A DNA stretch of 64,000 bases from Isochrysis galbana (GCA_018136815.1 CM030938.1:5426638-5490637), one strand, 5' to 3'. Counted from the first letter of the stretch, positions 19,606-32,869 are shown. Program-made: numbers and translations. The notes: a model not told the origin generated them from the letters alone.

Positions 19606-21813
19606 ATGAGAGCTTGTGCCGCGGCCAGAGGGCACGAAGGAAACCTTCCGGGGGCTCGTCGGACTGCCCGTACCTCGAGCTTCGAGCTCGGTCTCTGCGT
19701 CCGCAGCCCGGCAGCAGTCTCGCATGTGCCGCCTCCAACTGCCTCCCGCTCAGCTGGCTGCCAATTGCAATCAGGTGGGCAAAGTCGTGAGCAAGGATGG
19801 ATCGTGTCGGACTCACTTGGTACGCGTCTTGCCAGAAGCTTGTGTGCTGCGCGCTGGAGACTATCCTTGCTTACTACCGATGTGGTAACTGTACGCACAC
19901 TATCCATCGTTTACGACTATGACCAGTTGCTCTACGTCAGAAGAGAACGCGCCCCTCTATTGACCTCACGTTTGCTCATCGGCGCTTACAGGCCTACGGC
20001 CCTTCCCCTGTGTGAGTACACTCGAATCCTCGATTCACCCGATCCTGAAAAAGAAATGAAGGTGCCGGTGATCACTCTTTGTGGCCGAAACGGTGCGCTT
20101 GCTCATCTTTTCGCAACAGCCATGCCCTGTGCTTTCAAAGACAAAACGGAGCCTTGTAGGCCACCATTCGACTCCTCCTCATTCGATCCCCTGCCAGATC
20201 CCATCTTCAATGAGCTCCGACCTGTTCCTGGCGCAATATTTGTACTACGCCGCCAGTGGTGGGAAGGACAGCCGTCCCGTCGAGATCAGACTCGAGGACG
20301 TGTAGAAGATGGAGTCGAAGGCGGCTGGAACATGTCTAGTTCGACACACCCGACTGTCCGACGCATTCATAGGGATAAGCTCGAGCGCAAGCTGTTGGTG
20401 GACTATCTCTCGCGGCGCTGCAAGTACTCTGGAGACTCGAGCCGTGCCTCCATGCCTACCATTGAGAGCCAAGCCGACGCAAGCGAGCTCAAAAGGCATG
20501 AGATCTTTCTGGTTCCCAAGGACTACGACGCCAGGGAACGGCCTGCAGAACGTGCACCTCTACCGGCCGTTTGTGTCGTGCACTATGTTCAAGAGGATGC
20601 GATCCCCGACCCGCGTGTCCGGTTGCCAAATCCAGCCATCACGATACTTCAAAGCCAACGATGCACCGGAATAGAGGGTCCGAACCAGGCGACTTCTGAC
20701 GTGGCCATCGCCCCTTCCAGTGGGACCCCGGCGGACTCACCAAATGCGCCAACAACCAACACGGAACAAGGTCCGTTCGCCACAAGCCGCAGCGCGAGCC
20801 CAGATGGAGCGGTTCCTTTTGCTTCCGCCGTGCTTGCATCTCTGCATGACCACGAGCACCTCTCAAATGTGCCGTGCCATCGAGATGTGGATATGGAGCA
20901 AAGCAAGCAGAAGGCGCAAGTCAGCGCCTCTGCAAGGTGTGACCACGTCGATGAGGCTGCTTTAACACTCCTCGAATCCGCGGCAGCTCCAATAGATTTG
21001 TCAGACGGATGCACGCCTGCATTGTTGCCGTCATCAATAGATTTGTCAGACGGATGCACGCCTGCATTGTTGCCGTCATCACCGAGACCCACCGTCGTGT
21101 CGAGCACTGCCAATGCACGAGTCATGCACTATCACCCGCACAGCTTCGCTTCTCCTGTCAACGTTCCATCAAGCCTATCCGACGACTTCGCAGAGGATGC
21201 GCTCATGTGCATGGAATCATTGCCGCACGAGTCGGCTCATGCTGTTGAAGCCCACAGCACGACGCCACTTATGCACGTCTCGCCATTGCGATGCGTGCAG
21301 CCTCCACAGCAAGTGCCGCTTCGAGCGGATCTCTATGAACCGACGAATGTTCTCGATTCCCCGTATTGGTACACGCATTCAGAAGCAAGGTCACTTGCAG
21401 CAGCTGGACCCAGCAATGCACTAGGCGAGCTGCGGAGGGATCGGGGAAGCGTCGGAGCGATTCGGCCCAACAAACGGATGCGCTGCTCCCATCAAGCTCA
21501 ACTCAGCCAATGGAGCAACGCAGTGCCTCCTCTGCGCGCAGATGTTGCGCGGCATTCCGAGCTAACTTTCTCCGTGATGCAGCAACACACCGTAACGACA
21601 GAGCAAATGATCACGCTGATGAGCTCAAACCATTCGGTCTTCAGCCAGGGTCAAATTGATCAAGCGCTTGGGCAGCTCTTAGGCTCAAGCGGAAGTAGCA
21701 CAAGTAGCATCCTCAGGTGGGACGAAACGCTAGAAGCCGCGACGGAGGTTGACACGTTGCTGGGACTCTCGGAAAGTTTGACGGAAATGTTGGGTGGCAG
21801 CATCACACCCTGA
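19606..21813 (+). CDS. Putative CG-1 domain (CAMTA-like) transcription factor
   Basis: A 735-codon open frame. Residues about 200-345 resemble a CG-1 DNA-binding domain in order: an ELRPVPGAIFVLRR strand (compare P-x-G-x-LFLYDRK); a DGVEGGWN turn; VRRIHRDKLERK (compare VREDHEKLKV); a CKYSG segment (compare the CYYAHG strand); a KRHEIFLV strand (compare RRCYWLL); and AVCVVHYVQED (compare IVLVHYREV). CAMTA proteins are calmodulin-linked activators; no IPT, ankyrin or IQ motif is seen. The C-terminal half is Ser/Pro-rich, with an exact 15-residue duplication and a basic RPNKRMRC stretch. The ATG at 19606 is simply the first in frame. The N-terminal 130 residues look poorly coding and may hide an intron, so the true start is uncertain. 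Confidence 0.5.
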   Translation: MRACAAARGHEGNLPGARRTARTSSFELGLCVRSPAAVSHVPPPTASRSAGCQLQSGGQSREQGWIVSDSLGTRLARSLCAARWRLSLLTTDVVTVRTLSIVYDYDQLLYVRRERAPLLTSRLLIGAYRPTALPLCEYTRILDSPDPEKEMKVPVITLCGRNGALAHLFATAMPCAFKDKTEPCRPPFDSSSFDPLPDPIFNELRPVPGAIFVLRRQWWEGQPSRRDQTRGRVEDGVEGGWNMSSSTHPTVRRIHRDKLERKLLVDYLSRRCKYSGDSSRASMPTIESQADASELKRHEIFLVPKDYDARERPAERAPLPAVCVVHYVQEDAIPDPRVRLPNPAITILQSQRCTGIEGPNQATSDVAIAPSSGTPADSPNAPTTNTEQGPFATSRSASPDGAVPFASAVLASLHDHEHLSNVPCHRDVDMEQSKQKAQVSASARCDHVDEAALTLLESAAAPIDLSDGCTPALLPSSIDLSDGCTPALLPSSPRPTVVSSTANARVMHYHPHSFASPVNVPSSLSDDFAEDALMCMESLPHESAHAVEAHSTTPLMHVSPLRCVQPPQQVPLRADLYEPTNVLDSPYWYTHSEARSLAAAGPSNALGELRRDRGSVGAIRPNKRMRCSHQAQLSQWSNAVPPLRADVARHSELTFSVMQQHTVTTEQMITLMSSNHSVFSQGQIDQALGQLLGSSGSSTSSILRWDETLEAATEVDTLLGLSESLTEMLGGSITP
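20991..21080 (+). repeat. 45-bp exact tandem duplication inside the CG-1 gene
   Basis: Two identical, adjacent 45-base copies encode IDLSDGCTPALLPSS twice. There is no mismatch between copies, so the duplication is recent or being homogenised, and it keeps the frame. Confidence 0.9.
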
Positions 21814-22935
21814 AATCGCTCATCACGTACTGCCCCTGTTGTCGGGTTGTGCTATAACCCGCCCCGGCTTTTGTTTCTTCGATAGAGTTCGGACAACAAA
21901 ACCATACGACAACAGATGGGACTCATGGACGCCGAGTAAACGTAAATGCAGCGCTAACGACAAATGAAGTGCGCGATGATTTTGGCTCGTGGTCGTGGTC
22001 TGCTGTGCTATTTGTTGCAAGAGTGTGCACATACATAAGGAAGGAGTAGGAGCAGGCAAGTCAGACTGTGGGGCTTGGTTGTGGTGCAGTAAATCTTCTT
22101 GTAGTAGCGATGAATATGAATCAATCAGCAAGGGAACAAAAACAACTTATGGTTTATGGGTTGGGAGAGATTGATTGCTGATTGAGGGTGTATACGATGT
22201 ATGCTAATAGTTAATGAGAATTGGTACCTGTTGCGGGTAAGGGTAAGGGGGTTGACAAGTCATGCTAGGCTCTCTATGGGCTCTCCCTTACTTAGCGAGC
22301 CCCTCCCTTCCCCCTTCCCTTTCCACGCTCCCGCCCACGTACGTTATCTTCGTTTGCCAAAGTCTCTCTTTCTCTCTCTCCTCGTGGGAGCCTCCTTCCA
22401 CCACTTTCGATATCTTCTCGCTGGAGGACCCTCTCCCCCCTTCCCCCCTTCCGTTCTCTCGTGCGTTTTAACTTTTAACACCCTTTCTTTTCCTTCACAC
22501 ACTCCGCCGCCATCCCCGCGTCCCGACGCACTCGGGCGTCTGTTGGTACCGGGCGCTCCAAGTTGATGCAGCCCGATGCCGGTGCAAAGCTAGAGGTGAT
22601 CGATGATCGATAGCCCGAAGACATCCCACGCAAACGTTACCCATTGACAACCAGAACTGATAGTTATAGTTGCGAATTCGCAGGTGTCATCTTGCGTGAA
22701 CTGACTCTTCCTACCGGGTCCGTTGATGAGCCTCTCTCTGTGCCGGATTGATTGATTGGCTCATGGGAGTGCAACGGCAACGGTCTACCGGTGTTTCTTT
22801 AGCAGTCGGATGAGCGGTCGAATGTCTGTTTTTCTCTCTTCGTTTGCCCCCCTCGGCCGCTCCCTCCCTCTCTCCGTTCCTCTTCTCTCTTCTCCCTCAT
22901 GGGTGAATCCGATCGGGATCTGTGAGGGCGTGGCT
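21814..22935. other. Intergenic, CT-rich in part
   Basis: No gene recognised. A pyrimidine-rich block lies at 22270-22520 and another at 22830-22895. Short frames here are unconvincing. Confidence 0.5.
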
Positions 22936-23022
22936 GGTTCGTCCCCCACGGCGGGGGAGGAGTGGAGTGGGGGGGGGAGGGGCTCGTGCTCCCCCATAAG
23001 TGAATCAAGTATAAACTTAGTT
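22936..23022 (+). repeat. Three-hairpin dispersed repeat, copy 2
   Basis: Hairpin 1 is CCCCC-ACGG-CGGGGG, hairpin 2 is GGGAG...CTCCC around GGGCTCGTG, and hairpin 3 is AATCAAGT-ATAA-ACTTAGTT (one mismatch). Same order and orientation as copies 1, 3 and 6. Confidence 0.75.
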
Positions 23023-24095
23023 CATCTAAGGGTCCACATCCCATGCATGACGACGGGATCTATTTGAAGGTGTAGGTTTGCATCTATGATGCCTAGGATG
23101 TCTGATATCCATCTCATATCTCATATCCATATCTCGTATCTCGTATCACTGCTCACTGCCGAAGTACATGAGACATGAGCAAGTCTCTTTGCGGCGCTTG
23201 CAGGCCTCTAGCAGAGCTCAGTATGCTCCAGTGCACGCTTTTGGGTCACACCCCCCCCTACAGCAGAGCGGATGCACATGCACACCCTGTGCTAATTATG
23301 GCAACGCCGCCTCATGCGTCCTCATGGTCGATCCGAAAGCCGAAAGCAATAAAAGAATAAAAAGCGGGAACTGGGGGCTTTTAGCCTCTTATTCCTCGCC
23401 CCACGCCGACAGCAACGGAAGCATATCGCAGATCGGACACCACACACCGCTCTTTCTCTCAGGAAACCTCTCATGCATGCGCTACCGTACACGGCACACA
23501 ACGATGACACTACACACACCGCCATGCTCACAAAGCACACAGAAGAGCATACGGAGAGCATGCACATACAAGACAACTTTTCTCACCAGCATGACCGCGA
23601 TGCGCGTGAGCGCACAAGGAACAACACACACTACACAGGAGGATGGCCATGCCACGGAGACATCTTTGGACGTCGGGCCGCACGCTCAATACACAGCAAG
23701 GATGATCCGACGCAGTCTTGCTTGCCATAACACCGTACGCGTCTCGCACTAGACCGGCGCCTCACGTGCGGTGCACGCCTCGGAAGGGTACCTGTGCTCC
23801 GCCCGCATTCGAGCCGTATCGACGGATCAGCGAGACTACTTCGACAGCCTCAGATTACGAGCCCTCCCCCATGCGGTTGTCTCAAGACCCGAGCTTCGAC
23901 GGCGGTTGCGAGCGGTTGCAGTGTTGGTTGAGAGCCGTCCACCGGGGCAGCGTCGTCTACGCCTCCAACGGGCGAATAGGCACCGACATGGCGAGATAAT
24001 TAGAGAGCAGCTTCGGCATCATGGAGCGACAGCCAATATCTGTCGGCGAGTCTCTGACGGCGTGCGTCAGCGCTCCACCGCCGGCAATGAACCGT
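23023..24095. other. Intergenic, no gene supported
   Basis: Overlapping frames of 60-195 codons exist on both strands, but none shows domain-like sequence or splice logic. A run of TCATATC/TCGTATC words lies at 23100-23150. Confidence 0.45.
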
Positions 24096-25562
24096 CTACT
24101 CCTTCTTCTTGATGCCAGGCAGGGCCTCCATGAACTCGACGTACGAGGAGAACTTGCTTATCTGCTTGACCCGATCGTCTCCCTTGTACCTATCGGAACA
24201 CGCGGCAGCAAACGGGTCAGTACAGCAGGGTTCAAGGCATAGAACTCTGGGGTGGAGCGGTCGCGCGCGGTACAGCGAAGGGGCCACGGGGGCAGAACAT
24301 GCGTACTCGTTGCCAAAATGGTCAATCCCGTCTTGCAGCCGCTTCAGCTGGATCTTGGCAGTCTCGAGGGGTGTGTTGCGTGAGCGATCGATCTTGTTCT
24401 TGCGGCATCCGGCGGCAAGAAGGAGCTCCGCAATCTCCTTGTGCGCGCCGACCGATGCCCAATGGAGCGGCGTCATCTTGAAGTTGTCACACACCTGGGT
24501 TTGGGCAGCACACAGGTGATCATTGCAGGGAGCGCGCAAGTGCACCGCACCGCTCGGAGCGACCTGCGGCGCCAGCTCTAACACACACGAAGCCCCGCGC
24601 GTGCACTTGATGAGCACCTGGCGGTGCGCACACTGTGGCCTTGGCCATGGTATCCGGCCGCCAGGCGCTCAGCGCGGGTGAGCTGCCTCATGTGACGAGG
24701 GAATCGATTGCAGGATGTGAAGGCGCGACGCACCGTGTTGACATCGGCACCACCGTCGATGAGCGCCTTGACCGCGGCAGTCTTCTCGACACCAGCTCCG
24801 TCCATAACAGCGAGGATGAGCGGCGTGTCACCGTATTTATCGGGAGTATTGACGTCGGCGCCTGTTCAGAGCAGTGTGGGTGCGCCACACGTCACCGGCG
24901 CACGAGCAACGCTGAGTGCGAGCACAACAAGATCGATGTGCCCAGCAAGGAAGAGGGAAGGGGCGAGGGACGGGGAGCTCACCACTCTCGATCAGCATCT
25001 TGGCGCACGTTGCGATGGCGTCCGCACCGGCCTGGTCAGCCGCCCGACCACGCACGCAGAAAATGAGTGGAGTCTGGTTGAGCGAATCGACTTCGGTCTG
25101 CGAGGCGCCCTCTACGAGCACGCGGGGAAAATGCGGGGCTTAGAGCTCTGCCCAATGGAACCGTATGCGACACAAGGTCAGTGATACGAGATGGAATGGG
25201 CTTGATGCAAGGACTGGCTTGACGAGCCATCGGCCAGGCTCTGGCGCAAGGAGATCACACGCTCCCGGTGCCAATACCAGCTCCAGAAAAGAGCGGTCAC
25301 CCAGGACACAATGGGTGCCTCGACGAAGCCGGCTTGCTTGACGATGAAGCCCCCTGTGCTAGCGATGCGCACTCCGTCACATGGGGATTCGCCGTGGCAT
25401 CACCGGTGTGTGACTGCTGTACACGTGTCTGCCTGGGCGGGAGCCTCCACGGGTAAGGGTGCACTGCTGAGCTGCGTTTGCACCTGCAAGAAGCTGCTTG
25501 ACGGCAGCGACATCAGCCTTTGCAGCAGCCTCAGCCAGCTTGGAGGGATATTGAATCTCCAT
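24096..25562 (-). CDS. Ankyrin repeat protein
   Basis: Exons 25562-25484, 25138-24983, 24861-24734, 24494-24307 and 24189-24096, all with GT-AG boundaries and consistent phases, giving 214 residues. Ankyrin units are clear: LAEAAAKADVAAVKQLLA; LNQTPLIFCV...CAKMLIESGADVNT; YGDTPLILAVMDGA...KALIDGGADVNT; and MTPLHWASVGAHKEIAELLL-AAG followed by NTPLETAKIQL. The C-terminus is a short basic tail, PGIKKKE. It is a soluble protein-interaction scaffold; the partner is unknown. The 345-base first intron contains one more frame-compatible piece (25353 to about 25295, GFIVKQAGFVEAPIVSW), which could be an extra exon but is not ankyrin-like. Length and repeat number suit a small stand-alone ankyrin protein. 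Confidence 0.82.
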
Positions 25563-25759
25563 CCTACGATAGCGGGGCGTGCCTGATGTGTGAGTGGATG
25601 CGAGCATGGCGTGCAAGGGGAGCGCGCCCTTCATGAGAGAGCAAGAGGTGAGCAATGGGGAGGGAGGTCGAAAGTGAGGTCTTGCTGGTACGACGGCCGC
25701 TCAAGAGTAGCTGACCGCCGCCCTGTAGCCCACCCACGCCCGTCGACGACTCCCGTACT

Positions 25760-27538
<1,779 letters not shown>

Positions 27539-29170
27539 ATGGCTCCCATCGCTCTCGTCGCCGCCACTGCCGGCCTGCTGGCGGGCTCTGCTCCAGCGCG
27601 GGCGCCGTCGGCACGTGCAGGCCCGGCGGTGATGGCTCACGACCGACGAGCCCTGCTCGCCGCTGCTCTCGCCTCCTCCCTCCTCCCTCTCGCAGCCCAA
27701 GCCAAGATTGACTCTGTCAACCCCGCAAACAACTACTACTTCCCACAGGTGAAAGAGGGGTGGGGGGGAGGAAGGAAGAGAGAGTGAGAGAAGGGGGAGA
27801 GAGGGAGGGGGGTGGGGTAGGGGGCGAGTGAGAGGAGGTGTCTGTCAACCCTGCCAACAACTACGACTTCCTGCAGCTCAGCGGGTAGGGCGCAAAGGGA
27901 GGGAGCGGGAGGCAGAAGTGAGCCTGCAGCTCCTGCCTACATCGGACGCCTTCGTGATGCGTCGAGGTTGGAGGCGCGGAGAGGGGCCCCAGCAGGCCGG
28001 GCGCGGAGGCAAAGTGGTTGTGTTCGGTAGACTACTGCGTGCAGACGAGAGGGTGGGTGCAGACGAGACGGAGAGGCTCGATGCACGTCTCACCTCTCTG
28101 AGAACCTGCCGCCCGCTTCCTCCGGCGCATCCTTATTGTTACTCGATGAATGTGCTCGCAACGGCCGCAAATTCATTCCCCTTTTCTGCCCCTGCTCCAC
28201 GGTGCAGGCCAAGTTCCGCTACCTCCCTCGCATCTTCCGCGCGTGGATCGCATCGTCGCAGCTCGCGCCGCAGGTGGGTCGGGCGCTGCCGGACAAGCGC
28301 TCGCGTGTGCATTATCTGGCCCAGCGCGCGCCCATCCTCACACCCAGCCCCGGCCCAACGGACGCAGGCAATCAACGAGGGTGACTGGGTGGCTGTGCAA
28401 GAGGCGTGGAACCGACTGGATGATGCGACCAATGCTATGCCGCTGTACACGTCGGCGGTTGAGGGTGCGCGCTCGCGTATCGTGAAAGGGGAACGGGCGG
28501 TCAAGCTGCGCCTAGCGCGGGTGCGCTCCATTGATTCTGACGTATGTCGTTGATTATCAGGCCAGCGCTCAACCAAGCGCAAGAAGAAGTCTGAGGAGCA
28601 GAAGATCATGATGGTAGCGCAGAAGGACTACGCGGCCGCCGTCAAGGACCTCCAGGCTGCCATCAACAAGAAGGTGCGCGGGGCATGGGCTTGCTCGTCG
28701 GCGGAAGTCCACCGCCCATGCCGATGCCCACGCTACGGCAGCGGCATGATCCTTGTGCTGGACACCCTCTCCCCCCTCTTCCCCCCACTGTAGGATAAGG
28801 GCAAGGCGCTGGCGGCCATCTCGAAGACGACTGAATCTCTCAAGACGTACCGCGAGCTCGCCAAGATTGACAAGGAGGATGGCGGTGTCATTCAGGTGAG
28901 TGTGGAGACAACAGAAACTGCGCGACGCCCGTCGTGTACAGCGTGCTCACCTGGGCTTGGGGCTCTAGGCACCGTAAACGTCAGCTCGTATGGCACCTCC
29001 CTCGCCACATCGCACAATGCATGAGCCCCGCACTGATTTCTAATCCGTGGCCTCCGATGCAGCTGCCTGTCGGCAACGCCATGGAGGCTGGCCATGGGGG
29101 AGCTCCACTCGGCTATGTGATTCCGGCCTTCCGAGGGGGCGGAATGAAGAACGACTTCGCGCTGCGCTGA
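27539..29170 (+). CDS. psbQ: PsbQ-like oxygen-evolving complex protein (OEE3)
   Basis: Six exons: 27539-27748, 28208-28273, 28368-28464, 28561-28673, 28794-28895 and 29063-29170, giving 231 residues with matching phases. The N-terminus is tripartite: a hydrophobic signal (APIALVAATAGLLAGSAPA), an Arg/Ala-rich transit stretch, then DRRALLAAALASSLLPLAAQA, a twin-arginine lumen signal ending in AQA. The mature protein is the PsbQ four-helix bundle: YYFPQAKFRYLPRIFRAWIA; DWVAVQEAWNRLDDATNAMP-LYTSAV; KKKSEEQKIMMVAQKDYAAAVKDLQAAI; and ALAAISKTTESLKTYRELAKI. It caps photosystem II on the lumen side and stabilises Mn, Ca and Cl at the water-splitting site. It is nuclear-encoded, and the double leader implies import into a plastid with extra membranes. 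A Gly-rich C-terminus (FRGGGMKNDFALR) extends beyond the bundle. Confidence 0.9.
27837..27877 (+). pseudogene. Duplicated end of PsbQ exon 1, non-functional
   Basis: Inside the first intron, CTGTCAACCCTGCCAACAAC is followed by TACGACTTCCTGCAG, nearly repeating the last 39 bases of exon 1 (27710-27748), which encode SVNPANNYYFPQ. The copy would encode SVNPANNYDFLQ but lacks a GT directly after the CAG and leads to a stop, so it looks like a relic of an intron-exon duplication. Confidence 0.7.
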
Positions 29171-29844
29171 GACGCTGCACGCCGTGTATCACTCATAGCC
29201 GGCAGGCGGGATGGCTGCGTGACTTTGCCGGGGGGCACGCCGACGGCTGCCATCATTTTATTTGCCGAGGTTGTGTGCGCTTGGACCAGTGGCCCGACCC
29301 GTGCGCCCCTGCGGCTTCGTTGGCTCCCCAGCACCTCAGTGTTCACGTCAGGAGCGTGCGCCCACGGCAGCATGCCGTCGCCACGATGTGAGGGCTAGGT
29401 ATAAGCACCTGCAAGGAGAGGGACGTCCTCTTGCGACTCCTCGAGCGTAGTCGCGCCTCCTTCCTCCTCTCTTAGCGGTCCGAGAGGACAGGACCATCGT
29501 CGGCGTGAGACGTGCGTGGACGCGACACACGACGTTGACGGTTGGTGCATATTTTGCTCGCCGCCTCAGTAGCCAAATGGCGCTGCTGGCGGGAAGAGCG
29601 TTAGGGTTTTGGCAGCATCGAGCATCGAGGCATCACCGATCCTTACGATCCTCTGGTTGAGTCACCCCCACAACTTTTGAGACCAGGGAATCTCGATAGA
29701 GGTGTGCATACATATAGATATCGGCATACATCCATCACACATTCCTTTTTTAAAACTACCTCCGTTCCAAAACTCAAAACTCAGGAGCCATGGCATGCCA
29801 TGGAAATATATTTGAAATATCAAATATCTCATCTGGGCGTTACA
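29171..29844. other. 3' flank of PsbQ, no gene seen
   Basis: Contains the presumed 3' untranslated region of PsbQ and unassigned DNA. No structured feature recognised. Confidence 0.45.
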
Positions 29845-30607
29845 AAAAAACTTTTTAAAATTCTCGCCTCACACGTGGCCCTGAACCAATCCTTCGTAGC
29901 CACGCCCCTTTCCCTTTCTCACCCTCATTCCCCGCCTTGCGGCAACTCCCCTCGTGCTCTACTTAGGGGTTCGGGTCGTGTGGGGGTCCGGGCGGAGCGG
30001 GGTGCACCTGTCCTCAGCAGCGTGTTCTCATCTTCCTCCTGTGCTGCTGGGTGACCTGTTTCTTGTAATGATATTTCTGGGTCCCATTGTTTCCGCGAGT
30101 GTCTATGTTTGCCATGGGTGACCTATACTGAGCGATCGCACCTTTGGTTGGTCAATTAATGCAGGACATTACTTTTTGCACTTGCTACGCGAGCCTTTCA
30201 GCGAGACCTAGCGCTTCCGCCACAAGGCTGGTTTTTTCGCTCATTTGTAGCTTACCCTTCTCGTTTTCAATGAATACAGGGGTGCTAAGTTCCAGCGTTT
30301 TCTTGAGTTTGGGCTTCCTCCCCTGGGCGGCTTTATGTGTGCGCATCAAACAGTGCTGCTGCGGTGGGGTGAGGCCCCTGACCAATGTGGCAAACCTCTC
30401 TAGTGTAGACTCCAAGATTGGGATATAGTGGTACTCATACGACTCGAATACGACTCTATAGAAGTCTCTTAGTATGTACTTCCACGCTATCACGTACAAC
30501 GCTTTTAGACTTTCGGGTGTGCTTGTACCGGGGTATGCGAATAATCTGTCGTTCGTCTTTTGTATGCGTGACCTTCCGGGAAAATTAAATCCGAATGATC
30601 GGCACAT
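29845..30607 (-). mobile_element. LINE remnant B (ORF2 C-end plus 3' UTR)
   Basis: The minus strand encodes about 140 residues (30607-30185) resembling the C-terminal region of the neighbouring LINE A (ALYVIAWKYILRDFY here, LGILAWRYILTDFY there). This is followed toward lower coordinates by a 3' UTR ending at 29845 in the shared hairpin, then GAGAATTTTAAAAAG and a T run. No reverse transcriptase core is present, so this is a 5'-truncated dead copy. The same 3' UTR is found, split by an insertion, at 14944-16690. Confidence 0.65.
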
Positions 30608-30662
30608 GTTGTGGGTACATACACTGGAGCGTATGCCAGATGCGATGGGAGCGAAGATAGCA

Positions 30663-31953
30663 TAATGAAAAAAAAATCTTCTTAAAAATTCCCGCTACGT
30701 ATGCGGCGTGAGGCAGCTTGCTAGTGTACTTCCCTACTACCCAACCTTAACCCCTAACTAACCCCTAACACCCCCCTTCCCCTTCCCCAGTTCCCTCTTT
30801 AGCGGAGAAGCTGGTTCCAGGGAGGCCGCGCGCGCTGCTACGGCCGGGAGTTGGAGAGAAGGGGGTGGGAGATTGTGGCTCGTCTCTTGATCTAGTTTCG
30901 ACTCGAATTTTCCTCATTTATATAACGTGAGATCTTTATTGGTTTTCAGTGCGGTTCCTATTAAGAGATTTGGCTACCCTAGGTGATGTTTCTTATGTCC
31001 AGGCCTCTCGCCGCCTGCAAGAGGTCCTCTGATGCTCCTAGATTGAAATCCTTGTCTATAGTGTATAGGGGGCTTATCATTTTCCGAATATGTTTGTTGC
31101 TCGGGGCGTGTAGCCCCATGTTCTCGCGTTGTTTTTTTAACCTTTGAAAGAAACCGACCTTCGCCGTTACTAATAAGTGGTATCTCGCAAGGATTGCTCT
31201 CAAGATTGTTCTAACGGACCTACCGTCCGCATTGCCATATTGGATGTTGTAAAAGTCCGTGAGGATGTATCTCCACGCCAGGATACCTAAGTATCCCGAG
31301 GAGGGATGCGGTCTGTCTACCTGGTAGCAAAAGAGACGCTGGGCTATCTCAGAGCCCGGCCTAAGATTTATCCCCAGCAGCCCTTCTATGAATTCGAAGA
31401 TAGGCTCCGTCGCGATGCACGTGGCTATGTGGGTGGAGCTTTCGGGGGCTATACCGCAGAAGCGGCACGTCGGATCATCAGCGAACCGGTTCGCCGTGGC
31501 TATTCTCCTATGCAGGACGTGTTTGAAGTGCATATATGAGTCTCTTGGCGTTAAAAAGTTGTATTTGTATAGCTGAGATACTTATTTCCATTTCCCGGAG
31601 AGATCCGGTAGTCGTTTTTCCCACCTCAATGTGGATTTTTGTTTCTTCGTTTTCCTCATTGCGAGAAACGCTTTGGTCAGCGCCTTGACGTTAACATTAA
31701 CATCCTCTAGGGTTTTATTCGCGCCTTTAAACGTGTATTCTTGTGGTATCGGGTACGCAGTCTCGGCCGGACCGTCGTACGCTCGGCCCCATTTCAATGG
31801 GATGTATAATTCGTCTGGTGATGGCTGCGGGTTGGCTCTCTCATGAATATGGGGTTCTCCCATCACATTAAGCTTGACTACGTGAAAGTCGCCGCTCCGG
31901 CGGTGATTTCCCCGTGGACGTAGCCAAGGCACGCTACCCTTCGATGTGGGCAC
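30663..31953 (-). mobile_element. LINE remnant A with zf-RVT end and 3' UTR
   Basis: Minus-strand coding in two frames. 31953-31582 carries an ORF2-like segment ending in STLRWEKRLPDLSGKWK. 31533-30979 carries the C-terminal zinc-binding domain of LINE proteins, C-x2-C-x8-H-x3-C in CRFCGIAPESSTHIATC. A frameshift or stop separates them. The 3' UTR (30978-30663) is about 90% like 53248-53522 and ends with a CCGC-loop-GCGG hairpin and GGGAATTTTTAAGAAGA plus a T run. Reverse transcriptase and endonuclease are absent. Confidence 0.75.
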
Positions 31954-32070
31954 TCATCGAGTCATACCCATACATACCTGGGCCGTTGGTACTAATGACT
32001 AATGACTAATGCGACGCTCATGCTCGTCAATCGTCTCAGCGACTACTCCAACCAACGAGAATTCCAAGTA
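31918..32070 (+). pseudogene. Decayed copy of the 168-aa ORF
   Basis: From GTAGCCAAGGCACGCTACCC onward the DNA matches 6022-6120 (KERYPSMWALIKPYMGRW region). Two insertions are visible: CATACCCATACATACC, and a triplicated CTAATGA word that introduces stops. Similarity ends near 32070. Confidence 0.7.
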
Positions 32071-32762
32071 GTCTTCAGTCTTCAAGCAGGGGTGGGCAGG
32101 GGAGGAAAAAGAAAACCAGTCCGTCCTCCTTCCTAGACCTAGACCTGGAAGCGAGTACTGTTTTCGTGAGGGAGGGCGAAGGCGATTCGCAATTCCTCTG
32201 CCGCTTCTTGTCTGCGGAGCCGCTTTACTTATTTGCTGTTGGTGTGTTTCCTCAATCTTCACTTTCTCACTTTTACACCCGTAGAAGTTAAAGTAGTGTT
32301 TGACCGCCCTACCCCAGATACGGTATCCTTATCCTGTATCTTCCATGTAGATGTAGAACCAAGATGTGAAATAACGAAATAACATGGCAGGCGGGGGGGC
32401 CTCCAAACACAAACACACCAAATCCAAATGAGCAAATACGGCCCGTTTGGGGTTTTTGGCTTTTCTAGAAACACGGGGAACTCGCGAACAAGGCGTGCTG
32501 CTAGAGAGGGCGTTTGAAAGACGGTGAAAACGTGCTGTTCTTGGCCGGGGAACAACCACGGTAATCCCATGTTTTACCATGTAAATGTAGGCAACCACCG
32601 CAAACTGTGCGTTCAGTGCGCCGCGGCGCGCGCGCGCTGCGCCGGGCGGCGTGTCACGCGATTGGCGCGAATCGGAAAGTAGGAAAATCGAGGGCGGGGG
32701 GGGGGGGGGGAGGGGAGGTAAAGGGAGGCGAAGGGAGAGGGGGGCGGGGGGGGCGGGAGGGA

Positions 32763-32807
<45 letters not shown>

Positions 32808-32869
32808 GAGCCAAAGAGAGAAGTCGATTGGGCAGAGGCGGAGAGAGGACGGTCCGCGTGCCCAGGTCA
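32071..32869. other. Upstream region of CLC gene with (GA)n
   Basis: No gene is seen. A purine block at 32690-32815 contains G14 and about 20 GA repeats and ends about 55 bases before the CLC start codon, probably inside its promoter or leader. Confidence 0.5.

Noticed and set aside
23168..23999. Overlapping plus-strand frames of up to 195 codons.
   Set aside because: No domain-like composition, no consistent splice signals and no homology recognised.
30740..30775. CCCTAA-like words (AACCTTAACCCCTAACTAACCC), possible telomere.
   Set aside because: Only a few irregular words, present also in the other LINE 3' UTR copy at 53325, so part of the LINE rather than a telomere.
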